In this document: piece by piece, positions 25,494-33,063 of the stretch
Position numbering within the stretch: position 1 is the stretch's first letter
Layout of the letters: each line of letters starts with the position of its first letter
From: Antiquaquibacter oligotrophicus
Lineage (GTDB): Bacteria; Actinomycetota; Actinomycetes; Actinomycetales; Microbacteriaceae
Assembly (NCBI RefSeq): GCF_020535405.1
Contig: NZ_CP085036.1
Span: forward strand, 2,831,553-2,895,552
Reading direction: 5' to 3'
Length of the DNA stretch: 64,000 bases
The notes under the pieces: model-generated
What the model saw: only the letters and a program-made list of their open reading frames with translations
What the model was told of the DNA's origin: nothing
The model's database searches: none
Made by a program: the position numbers and the translations under genes

Positions 25494-26864
25494 ATGGCAA
25501 CCCGAACGACGACTGCTTCCGCCGAAAAGAAGGCTCCGAGAACGCGCAAGGCCGCCAGTGCCGAGCCCGAGGCGACAGTCGAGAGTGATAAGGACGAGCC
25601 GAAGGCCGCTCCCGCCAAGAAGACGGCAGCAGCGAAGGCTCCGGCGAGCAAGAAGCCTGCAGCCAAGAAGCCTGCAGCCAAGTCGACGCGCGCTTCCAAG
25701 TCCGCGAAGGACGATCCTGAGATCGACGCCGAGGACGCCGAAGATATCGAGGACGAAGAAGAAGTTGTTGTGGCGGATGAGACGCCGGACGAGGGCGAGG
25801 CGGTAGTCGAGGGCGCTGAGACCGCGAGCGACGACGAGGACGAGGAGAAGTCGACGGGCAAGGACGAGGAGCTTCCGACCGGGGCGCTTGTTCTGTCGCT
25901 TGTTGATGACGAGGACGAGGTCCCGGTCTACTCCGCGGCCATCACCGGTGCAACGGCTGATCCCGTCAAGGACTACCTCAAGCAGATCGGTAAGGTCGCC
26001 CTCCTTAACGCCGCTGAAGAGGTTGAACTCGCGATGCGCATCGAGGCCGGCCTCTTCGCTGAGGACAAGCTCTCGACGATGTCGGCCAGTGAGCAGCGCT
26101 CCCAGTTGGGTCGCGAGCTGCAGTGGGTCGCCAAGGACGGTCAGCGCGCGAAGAGCCACCTGCTCGGTGCGAACCTCCGTCTCGTGGTGTCGCTCGCTAA
26201 GCGTTACACCGGACGCGGGATGCAGTTCCTGGACCTGATCCAGGAAGGAAACCTGGGACTCATCCGTGCGGTCGAGAAGTTCGACTACACCAAGGGCTTC
26301 AAGTTCTCGACCTACGCGACATGGTGGATCCGCCAGGCGATCACCCGCGCGATGGCCGACCAGGCTCGCACCATCCGTATCCCGGTGCACATGGTGGAGG
26401 TCATCAATAAGCTTGCGCGCGTCCAGCGCCAGATGCTGCAGGACCTGGGACGCGAGCCCACCCCAGAGGAACTCAGCCGCGAGTTGGACATGACGCCCGA
26501 AAAGGTCATCGAGGTCCAGAAGTACGGCCGCGAGCCCATTTCGTTGCACACGCCTCTTGGCGAGGACGGCGACAGTGAGTTCGGTGATCTCATCGAGGAC
26601 ACCGAGGCGGTCGTCCCCGCGGATGCTGTCGGCTTCACGATGCTGCAGAAGCAGCTGGAAAGTCTCCTCGATTCGCTGTCCGAGCGTGAGGCCGGAGTGA
26701 TCCGGATGCGCTTTGGTCTGGGCGACGGTATGCCGAAGACCCTGGACCAGATCGGCGACACGTTTGGCGTCACGCGCGAGCGTATCCGTCAGATCGAGTC
26801 CAAGACGATGGCGAAGCTCCGGCACCCCTCGCGGTCACAGTCGCTGCGCGACTACCTCGAGTAG
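25494..26864 (+). CDS. sigA: RNA polymerase principal sigma factor (RpoD/SigA)
   Basis: 456 residues. After a low-complexity N-terminus (residues 10-150: Lys/Ala/Pro-rich with [12 protein letters not shown], then strongly acidic) come region 1.2 ([16 protein letters not shown]), region 2 ([20 protein letters not shown] and [19 protein letters not shown], the -10 recognition helix), region 3 ([13 protein letters not shown]) and region 4 ([20 protein letters not shown], the -35 helix-turn-helix) ending SQSLRDYLE. All conserved group 1 features are intact. ATG 25494 follows GAAAGG; an earlier in-frame ATG at 25452 is less likely. Confidence 0.96.
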   Translation: MATRTTTASAEKKAPRTRKAASAEPEATVESDKDEPKAAPAKKTAAAKAPASKKPAAKKPAAKSTRASKSAKDDPEIDAEDAEDIEDEEEVVVADETPDEGEAVVEGAETASDDEDEEKSTGKDEELPTGALVLSLVDDEDEVPVYSAAITGATADPVKDYLKQIGKVALLNAAEEVELAMRIEAGLFAEDKLSTMSASEQRSQLGRELQWVAKDGQRAKSHLLGANLRLVVSLAKRYTGRGMQFLDLIQEGNLGLIRAVEKFDYTKGFKFSTYATWWIRQAITRAMADQARTIRIPVHMVEVINKLARVQRQMLQDLGREPTPEELSRELDMTPEKVIEVQKYGREPISLHTPLGEDGDSEFGDLIEDTEAVVPADAVGFTMLQKQLESLLDSLSEREAGVIRMRFGLGDGMPKTLDQIGDTFGVTRERIRQIESKTMAKLRHPSRSQSLRDYLE

Positions 26865-26874
26865 GAACACGATC

Positions 26875-28143
26875 CTGACGGCCGTCGCAATCCTCGCTGG
26901 CCGCCTCGCACGGTGGCTGCTGCGCCTGCGCGGCGGCGGTTCAGCGGTGCCCGGGCGCGTGCTGCTCGCGCTGTCGCCTCGTTTTCTCTCTCGCGCTGTC
27001 GAGCGGATGCCCCTCGGGGTGGTGTTCGTGTCGGGTTCCAACGGCAAGTCGACCACGACGCACATGCTCGTGAGCATTCTGCGAGCCCACGGGGTGTCGG
27101 TGTTCTCCAATCCCACCGGCGCCAATCTTCCGCAGGGCATCGCGTCAGCGATGCTGGCATCCGTCCCTCTTGACGGCAGGCTTCGCGAGGACGTTGCCGT
27201 GCTCGAGGTCGACGAGGCCTTCGGGCCGCGCCTCGCCCGCCAGCTCGCGCCCCACAGCGTTCTGCTCGTCAACCTGCAAGTGGATCAGCTCAATCGGTTC
27301 TACGAGCCCGCGCGAGTTGCCGGGATGCTCGAAGACTTCGCGCGCGCTGCGACTGGTCACCTCGTTGTGAACGGGGACGATCAGAACCTCGTGGCACTCG
27401 CTGACCGGATCTCGGGATCGGGAGCGGTGCGGACAGAATTCGCCGTGGAACCGTCCCTGCTCGCGGCAGGTCCTGCGTGGCTCGCGCGTGGGGACAACCC
27501 GGCTCTCGCCGTGGCCACTGCGCGCAAGAACGCCGCGGTCACCGTCGAGGCGCTTACAGGTCGTTCGGCCACTCTCAGCGCTGCGGGCGAGGAGTTCAGC
27601 GTCTCGCTTCCGGCGCGCGGCCTCCACTACGCGGTTGACGCTGCCGCAGCATCCGCGATGGCTCTCGCACTCCTGGGTGACTCGTTCGAATCGGACGCGG
27701 TTTCGGCAGGACTCGCGGCAATGGAGCCCGTGTACGGACGCGGCGAAGTGCTCCGCGTCGGTGACGAGGACGTCGAGCTCCTGACGATGAAAAACCCGCC
27801 GAGTCTTCAGGTCAACCTCGACTATCTCGAGCGCTTCCCGGAGCAGGTCATGGTTGCCGTGGACGAGGGGACACCCGATCCTTCATGGATCTACGGGTCC
27901 GACCTGTCCATGCTCGACCACGTCGATGTCGTGACGGGAACAAAGGCGTGGCAGCTGGCCACACGATTCGGGTATTCCGAGATTGCCGTTCATCACGTGA
28001 TACCCGACCTGGGTCCTGCGCTGGCTGCGTTCCTCGCGCTACCCCCACCGACGCGGGGCATGAAGACGATGATCCTCAACTACGAGCAGATGATGCTCGT
28101 GCGTAAACACCTGGGATACCTGGAGCTGGAGGGTTCGGCGTGA
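26875..28143 (+). CDS. murT: MurT-like Mur ligase (lipid II isoglutaminyl synthase subunit family)
   Basis: About 422 residues. Mur ligase core with P-loop VFVSGSNGKSTTTHML, VAVLEVDEAFGPRLA, LVNLQVDQLNRFYEP and the C-terminal DUF1727 part (PPSLQVNLDYLERFP, SWIYGSDLSML, MKTMILNYEQMMLVRKHLG). MurT normally activates the D-Glu alpha-carboxyl of lipid II with ATP so that ammonia from GatD makes D-isoglutamine. Oddities: no Cys anywhere, so the four-Cys zinc ribbon of characterised MurT is missing; the Asp of the SWxWD element is Gly. No ATG/GTG/TTG occurs in the right place: the best start is CTG 26875, eight bases after AGGA. It overlaps gatD by four bases. Confidence 0.85.
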   Translation: MTAVAILAGRLARWLLRLRGGGSAVPGRVLLALSPRFLSRAVERMPLGVVFVSGSNGKSTTTHMLVSILRAHGVSVFSNPTGANLPQGIASAMLASVPLDGRLREDVAVLEVDEAFGPRLARQLAPHSVLLVNLQVDQLNRFYEPARVAGMLEDFARAATGHLVVNGDDQNLVALADRISGSGAVRTEFAVEPSLLAAGPAWLARGDNPALAVATARKNAAVTVEALTGRSATLSAAGEEFSVSLPARGLHYAVDAAAASAMALALLGDSFESDAVSAGLAAMEPVYGRGEVLRVGDEDVELLTMKNPPSLQVNLDYLERFPEQVMVAVDEGTPDPSWIYGSDLSMLDHVDVVTGTKAWQLATRFGYSEIAVHHVIPDLGPALAAFLALPPPTRGMKTMILNYEQMMLVRKHLGYLELEGSA

Positions 28144-28799
28144 TCTCCATCCTTCACCTTTATCCTCGGGAGCTGGGCATCAACGGCGACGTCGGAAACG
28201 TTCTCGCGCTGACCAAACGTGCGCAATGGCGGGGTGTCGACGTGTCCGTGCACAACCACGACGTCGGAGATGAGCTTCCCGACGAGGTTCACGTGGTTCA
28301 CATCGGTAGTGGGCCAGCGTCGGGGGTGGACCTTGTCCGCTCTGATCTCGCGCGTATTGCCCCGCGCCTGCGTGAGTGGGCAGACGAGGGTGTGCCGTTC
28401 TTGGCCGTGGCGGCCGGTTGGCAGCTGCTTGGCCGCACCTTCACGGCGGAAAACGGCGAGCTTGTTGATGGCGCGGGAGTTCTTCCCACGGATGCCCGTG
28501 CGCGCGACAACCGCGTTGTGCGAGAAGTGTGGCGTGACGGAGTCGCCGGCTTCGAGAACCACGGTGTGAGCTTCACGACCGATGGGGTCGCCGCTGAGTG
28601 GCCGGTTGCGCGCTTCGGCTCCTCGCTGGCCACCACCTTGCACGGGCCATTCCTCCCCATGAACCCGGCCTTCGCGGACGACGTGCTCACGGTTGCCGCC
28701 GACCTGTCGGGCGATGTGCTCGGACAGCCAGAACCCGCTTTGGCAGAGGTGGACGAGCGTGCTCGGCTCTCGCGTGAGGCGGTCCGTTCGCGCGTCTAG
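28140..28799 (+). CDS. gatD: GatD-like class I glutamine amidotransferase homologue without catalytic Cys
   Basis: 219 residues; clearly GatD/CobQ2-type: ISILHLYPRELGINGDVGNVL at the N-terminus, GFENHGVSF, and LHGPFLPMNPAFADD carrying the catalytic His168. The nucleophile elbow, normally C-G-G-[YFW]-Q-L-L-G, reads AVAAGWQLLG: Ala91 replaces Cys and Ala92 replaces Gly (codons GCG GCC). The upstream GGGQD-type element is also changed (GSGPASG). Glutamine hydrolysis should therefore be impossible. The gene is intact and overlaps murT, so the complex is probably retained with a different amine source or a structural role for GatD. Confidence 0.85.
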   Translation: MISILHLYPRELGINGDVGNVLALTKRAQWRGVDVSVHNHDVGDELPDEVHVVHIGSGPASGVDLVRSDLARIAPRLREWADEGVPFLAVAAGWQLLGRTFTAENGELVDGAGVLPTDARARDNRVVREVWRDGVAGFENHGVSFTTDGVAAEWPVARFGSSLATTLHGPFLPMNPAFADDVLTVAADLSGDVLGQPEPALAEVDERARLSREAVRSRV

Positions 28800-28806
28800 T
28801 CGGGGC

Positions 28807-29850
28807 TCAGTCCCGATAGAACCGCGGCAGTCTTTCGCCTGCACGCGCGACGATCTCGTCTCCGATCGTCTCGCACCAGCGAGCCCATTCCTCAGCGGTC
28901 GCCTCGCCGTCGTCGCCCGGGCCGAACACGATGACGTCGTCGCCGGCCTCCGCGGCGGACTCGCCCAACTCGAAAGCGAGTCGATCGATGTCGACGGAGA
29001 CGACACGGTGGCGGCGCCCTCGCACGGTGACTTCCCCCCGACCGGCGGCGTTCGGCGGGACGCCATCGGCGGTGCCGAGAGCAATGATGCCTTCGCCACC
29101 TTCCGTCTTTGACAGCGGTGCGCGCATGGTCATGACTCCGCGCAGTCCGAGGTCGCGCCCGCTTTCGTCGTCGAAGGGCGAAATGCCGTAGGCAGCGATT
29201 CCGAAACGCACGAGGTCCAGTCGAGCTTCTGGTTCGCGAATACCCGCAGAGCTCGCAGCCAAGTGGAGCAGGGGTGGGGTGCATCCGAGATCACGTGCGG
29301 TCTCCACAGCCTCCAGTAGTTTTGTGAGCGCCTCGGCATCGTCTTCGGGCGACGCGTCTGCAAGATGCGACCAGATTCCTTCGATGCGAAGGTAACCGTC
29401 ACGCGCTGCGACCATGGCGGCCGACACGAGAGCGGGCCAGTCCTCGGGTCGAGCCCCGTTGCGGTGAAGCCCGGTGTCGATCTTCAGGTGCACACGAGCC
29501 GGCTTACCGTGCCACGCAGCCACGATGGCCTCGAGTTCCCACAGAGAGGAGATGCCGAGGTCGACGTCGGCTTCGATGGCACGTTCGAAGTCGGTCTCGG
29601 GGGAGTGGAGCCAGGCGAAGAGCTGGGCGTCGATACCGTCGCGTCGAAGCGCGAGCGCAGCCGGAACGTCGAGAACGGCGAGACTGTCGGCACCCGACTC
29701 GAGCGCGCGACGCGCCAGCGGTACCATCCCGTGGCCGTAGGCGTTCGCCTTGACAGCGAGCATGGTGCGCGAGGGCTTTGCGATCTCCGAAAGCACCCCC
29801 ACGTTGTGCGCGAAGGCGCCGAGATCGATGTCGAGGCGAGGGCTGGTCAT
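28807..29850 (-). CDS. alanine racemase-like protein, lysine-bearing barrel subunit
   Basis: 347 residues, fold-type III PLP enzyme. The barrel is complete: PLP lysine Lys34 in VKANAYGHG, HLKIDTGLHRNG (Lys123, Arg130), His162 in IWSHLAD and Arg215 in DLVRFGIAAYG. The C-terminal domain is shortened and degenerate: the GYADG motif that carries the second catalytic base (Tyr265 of Geobacillus Alr) is GTADG (Thr260), the YG element before it is missing, and the GRxCMD substrate element is not kept. Alone, a homodimer would lack the Tyr base. The ATG overlaps the stop of the next racemase-like gene by four bases, so both are made together. Probably one half of a heterodimeric racemase (inference). 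Confidence 0.85.
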   Translation of the reverse strand: MTSPRLDIDLGAFAHNVGVLSEIAKPSRTMLAVKANAYGHGMVPLARRALESGADSLAVLDVPAALALRRDGIDAQLFAWLHSPETDFERAIEADVDLGISSLWELEAIVAAWHGKPARVHLKIDTGLHRNGARPEDWPALVSAAMVAARDGYLRIEGIWSHLADASPEDDAEALTKLLEAVETARDLGCTPPLLHLAASSAGIREPEARLDLVRFGIAAYGISPFDDESGRDLGLRGVMTMRAPLSKTEGGEGIIALGTADGVPPNAAGRGEVTVRGRRHRVVSVDIDRLAFELGESAAEAGDDVIVFGPGDDGEATAEEWARWCETIGDEIVARAGERLPRFYRD

Positions 29851-30542
29851 GAGTGCACCCGAGTGATTCTCGATCCCAGACCTGCGGTGAGGTCGAGTGC
29901 CCGGCGTTCGGTCACGACACCCCAATCGGTCGCTGTCGGATGCCCGAATCCCGGGTCGCCCCACAGCGTGACGTCGTCACCGACCGACACGCGCGCGCTC
30001 CCGCAGTCCACAACAAACTGGTCCATGGCAATGCGGCCGACGATCGGCGCGAATCGTCCACCGATCGCAACCGTGGCGCGGTTGGATGCCAGACGCGGGA
30101 TACCGTCCGCATACCCGAGTCCGACGAGGGCGAGCGTTGTGGGCTCTTCGGTCCGATAGGTGTACCCGTAGGAGACTCCAGCTCCCTCCTCTGTGGGTTT
30201 AACAGCGATCACTTCGCCGACCAGTGTCATGACGGGTTTGGCTACGCCGTCGAACCCGTACGCGGCGTCGGCCGCGGTCGGTCGCACCGAGGGTACGGTC
30301 ATGAGCATCGACCGCCGGATGCCGCGGGGCGGCGTATCACGCAGGCCGATGCGAATCGTCCCGATGCCAGCATCCACTGCTGCCTGTGCGACGTGGGTCA
30401 GACCGTGTCCGTAGGCGTCGGCGCGAGCATCCAGAACCACGGAGGAGTCCTCTGCCACGAGCGCGGCGAGGTTCGCCCGTAACGCTTCGAGGTCGATGCG
30501 TGCAACGCGCCTGACCCCAGAGGCAACGGTGCCCTGGCTCAT
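29847..30542 (-). CDS. truncated alanine racemase-like protein, tyrosine-bearing subunit
   Basis: 231 residues, about 140 shorter than Alr. The first strands of the barrel are present but the PLP lysine is Arg40 (DARADAYGHG, codon CGC) and the central barrel strands are missing; at about residue 73 the sequence jumps to the region just before the C-terminal domain. That domain is well kept: VSYGYTYRTEEP, Tyr144 in LVGLGYADGIPR, FAPIVGRIAMDQFVVDCG (Met173, Asp174). It thus supplies exactly what its overlapping neighbour lacks. The frame is intact, arguing against decay. It follows DUF7455 by 23 bases in one operon. Confidence 0.82.
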   Translation of the reverse strand: MSQGTVASGVRRVARIDLEALRANLAALVAEDSSVVLDARADAYGHGLTHVAQAAVDAGIGTIRIGLRDTPPRGIRRSMLMTVPSVRPTAADAAYGFDGVAKPVMTLVGEVIAVKPTEEGAGVSYGYTYRTEEPTTLALVGLGYADGIPRLASNRATVAIGGRFAPIVGRIAMDQFVVDCGSARVSVGDDVTLWGDPGFGHPTATDWGVVTERRALDLTAGLGSRITRVHS

Positions 30543-30565
30543 CGAACTCTCGTGGTACTCCGCGA

Positions 30566-30799
30566 TTACTCGGCGGAAGCGTTCTCGAGGAGCTTCGAGG
30601 ACTCGTCGTGCCATGACAGAGCGTTCGGGTACAGCTTCTCCTTGAACTTCGCCGCGTGGTGCGCACAGAAGAGAAGCTCGCCACTGGCGAGGGTCACCCG
30701 AACGTAGGCCTGGGCTCCGCAGCTGTCGCAGCGATCGAGCGCCGTGAGGTTGCGCTCCAGTTCGTCGGTGCCGATGTTCTCGCTGGTGATCTGAGACAT
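30566..30799 (-). CDS. DUF7455 family small zinc-ribbon-like protein
   Basis: 77 residues. Two Cys pairs, DRCDSCGAQAYVRV and LFCAHHAAKF (CxxC...CxxH), suggest one zinc-binding ribbon of the DUF7455 type; LERNLTALDRCDSCGAQAYV is the family hallmark. Function unknown; the family is common in actinobacteria, often near sigA or topoisomerase genes. ATG 30799 follows AAGGAG at about seven bases, a strong ribosome site. It is divergent from parE (156-base gap) and leads into the two racemase genes. Confidence 0.85.
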   Translation of the reverse strand: MSQITSENIGTDELERNLTALDRCDSCGAQAYVRVTLASGELLFCAHHAAKFKEKLYPNALSWHDESSKLLENASAE

Positions 30800-30955
30800 G
30801 ATCTGCTCCTTACGACTGAATGCCCGGGTGGCGTGTATCAATACAAGCACGCCCGTGTTACCGCATTGCGTCATGAGACGGGTATTTCGCTGAACGCGTA
30901 CGTCGTCCCCGCCGCTTAGGGTTGAGTGCCCGGCCTGTCAGATCGAGGAGAACGA

Positions 30956-33034
30956 ATGGCATCGAACGACTATTCCGCACGGCATCTCTCGGTGCTCGAA
31001 GGCCTCGAAGCTGTGCGGAAGCGTCCGGGAATGTACATCGGTTCGACGGACTCGCGTGGGCTCATGCACTGCCTCTGGGAGATCATCGATAACTCGGTGG
31101 ACGAGGCCCTCGGCGGTTTCGGTACCCGCATCGGCGTCATCCTTCATCCCGACGGGAGTGTCGAGGTGCGCGACACGGCGCGAGGCATTCCTGTCGATAT
31201 CGAGCCCAAGACTGGCCTCACCGGAGTCGAGGTCGTCTTCACGAAGCTGCACGCTGGTGGCAAGTTCGGTTCTGGTTCGTACGCGGCCTCCGGTGGACTG
31301 CACGGCGTCGGGGCTTCTGTGGTCAACGCACTCTCCGAGCGACTCGATGTTGAGGTCGATCGCGACGGCAAAACCTGGGCGATGTCGTTCCATCGCGGCG
31401 AACCGGGTGTGTTCGCCGACGAGGGCGCTCCCACCCCGGACGCGCCGTTTACGCCGTTCATCTCGGGAAGTGAGCTCCGTGTGATCGGCCGCGTGGCCAA
31501 GGGCGTGACCGGCACGCGGGTGCGCTACTGGGCCGACCGTCAGATTTTTACCAAGGGCGCGTCGTTCCAGACCGACGATCTGGTCGACCGCTTGCGGCAG
31601 ACCGCTTTTCTGGTGCCATCGCTCGCACTAGAACTGAGCGACCTCCGCGGCGAGGAGCCTCGCGCCGAATCGTTCCACTTCGAGGGCGGGATCGCGGAGT
31701 TCGTTGAGCACCTTGCCCAGGATGCCCCGATCACCGACACGTGGCGTCTGACAGGCGACGGTGCCTTCACTGAGACCGTGCCCGTGCTTCAGGACAACGG
31801 CGCAATGGTGCCCACGGAACTCCAGCGTGAGTGCACCGTCGACATCGCTCTTCGGTGGGGAACCGGCTACGACACCGTTTTCAAGAGTTTTGTGAACATC
31901 ATCGCGACCCCGAAGGGTGGAACCCACCAGTCCGGATTCGAGCAGGGCCTCCTGAAGTTCCTCAGGTCCGAGGTGGAGAAGAACGCCCGTCGGCTGAAGG
32001 CGGGTAACGACAAGCTCGAGAAAGACGATGTGCTCGCTGGGCTGACGGCGGTACTGACCGTTCGCCTACCGGAACCGCAGTTCGAGGGGCAGACCAAGGA
32101 GGTGCTGGGCACGCCAGCTGTGCGTTCCATCGTCTCGAGTGTTGTGGCCAAGCAGCTGGCGGCACGATTTGGGTCGCCGAAGCGCGACGATAAGGCGCAG
32201 ACATCCCTCGTCCTCGACAAGATCGTGTCGGAGATGAAGTCGCGCATCTCGGCGCGCGCACACAAGGAGACTCAGCGTCGCAAGAACGCGCTCGAAAGCT
32301 CGACCCTCCCGGCGAAGCTTGTCGATTGTCGGTCACACGATGTAGCGAATAGCGAGCTTTTTATCGTCGAGGGTGATTCCGCGCTCGGTACAGCCAAACT
32401 CGCGCGAGACAGTGAGTACCAGGCGTTGTTGCCCATCCGAGGCAAAATCCTCAACGTGCAGAAGGCCTCTGTGTCGGACATGCTCTCGAACACCGAATGC
32501 GCGTCGATCATTCAGGTGATCGGTGCGGGATCGGGGCGCAGCTTCGACCTCGAATCGGCCCGATACGGCAAGGTCATCATCATGAGTGATGCCGACGTGG
32601 ACGGCGCCCACATCCGCACGCTTCTGCTCACCCTCTTCTTCCGGTATATGCCGGACATGATTCGTGACGGACGGGTGTACGCCGCCGTGCCGCCGTTGCA
32701 CCGCGTTGTCGTCATCAACCCGGGCTCGAAACCGAACGAGACGATCTACACCTACTCCGAGGCCGAGCTGACCGCGGTTCTGGCGGGCCTGCGGAAGTCA
32801 GGAAAGAAATACCAGGACCCCATCCAGCGCTATAAGGGTTTGGGTGAGATGGATGCCGATCAGCTCGCCATCACGACGATGGACCGCACTCATCGCACCC
32901 TTCGTCGCGTAAATATCGGTGACGCGGAGATGGCCACCTCGGTGTTCGAGTTGCTCATGGGCAACGAAGTGGCTCCGCGCAAAGAGTTCATCATCGCGGG
33001 TCAGGGATTGAATCGCGACCGTATCGACGTGTGA
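30956..33034 (+). CDS. parE: DNA topoisomerase IV subunit B / GyrB paralogue
   Basis: 692 residues. GHKL ATPase at the N-terminus (IIDNSVDEALGGF, GRGIPVD-like RGIPVDIEPKTG, GGLHGVGASVVNALS), transducer domain, TOPRIM motifs (VEGDSALGTAKLARD, IIMSDADVDGAHIRTLL) and C-terminal RYKGLGEMDADQL. Presence of parC in the same window (35708-38179) supports a second type II topoisomerase besides gyrase, as usual in Micrococcales. ATG 30956 follows GAGGAG. No unusual insertions. Confidence 0.92.
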   Translation: MASNDYSARHLSVLEGLEAVRKRPGMYIGSTDSRGLMHCLWEIIDNSVDEALGGFGTRIGVILHPDGSVEVRDTARGIPVDIEPKTGLTGVEVVFTKLHAGGKFGSGSYAASGGLHGVGASVVNALSERLDVEVDRDGKTWAMSFHRGEPGVFADEGAPTPDAPFTPFISGSELRVIGRVAKGVTGTRVRYWADRQIFTKGASFQTDDLVDRLRQTAFLVPSLALELSDLRGEEPRAESFHFEGGIAEFVEHLAQDAPITDTWRLTGDGAFTETVPVLQDNGAMVPTELQRECTVDIALRWGTGYDTVFKSFVNIIATPKGGTHQSGFEQGLLKFLRSEVEKNARRLKAGNDKLEKDDVLAGLTAVLTVRLPEPQFEGQTKEVLGTPAVRSIVSSVVAKQLAARFGSPKRDDKAQTSLVLDKIVSEMKSRISARAHKETQRRKNALESSTLPAKLVDCRSHDVANSELFIVEGDSALGTAKLARDSEYQALLPIRGKILNVQKASVSDMLSNTECASIIQVIGAGSGRSFDLESARYGKVIIMSDADVDGAHIRTLLLTLFFRYMPDMIRDGRVYAAVPPLHRVVVINPGSKPNETIYTYSEAELTAVLAGLRKSGKKYQDPIQRYKGLGEMDADQLAITTMDRTHRTLRRVNIGDAEMATSVFELLMGNEVAPRKEFIIAGQGLNRDRIDV

Positions 33035-33063
33035 TGTTCACCCGCGCTTCCTAGGATGCGCGC

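Noticed and set aside
25353..26825. 490-codon open frame antisense to sigA
   Set aside because: No conserved motif; sigA in the same place is unambiguous.
29847..30542. Second racemase-like gene as a mere pseudogene
   Set aside because: The frame is intact, it overlaps its partner by four bases, and exactly the C-terminal catalytic residues lost from the partner are conserved; decay would not be expected to spare them selectively.
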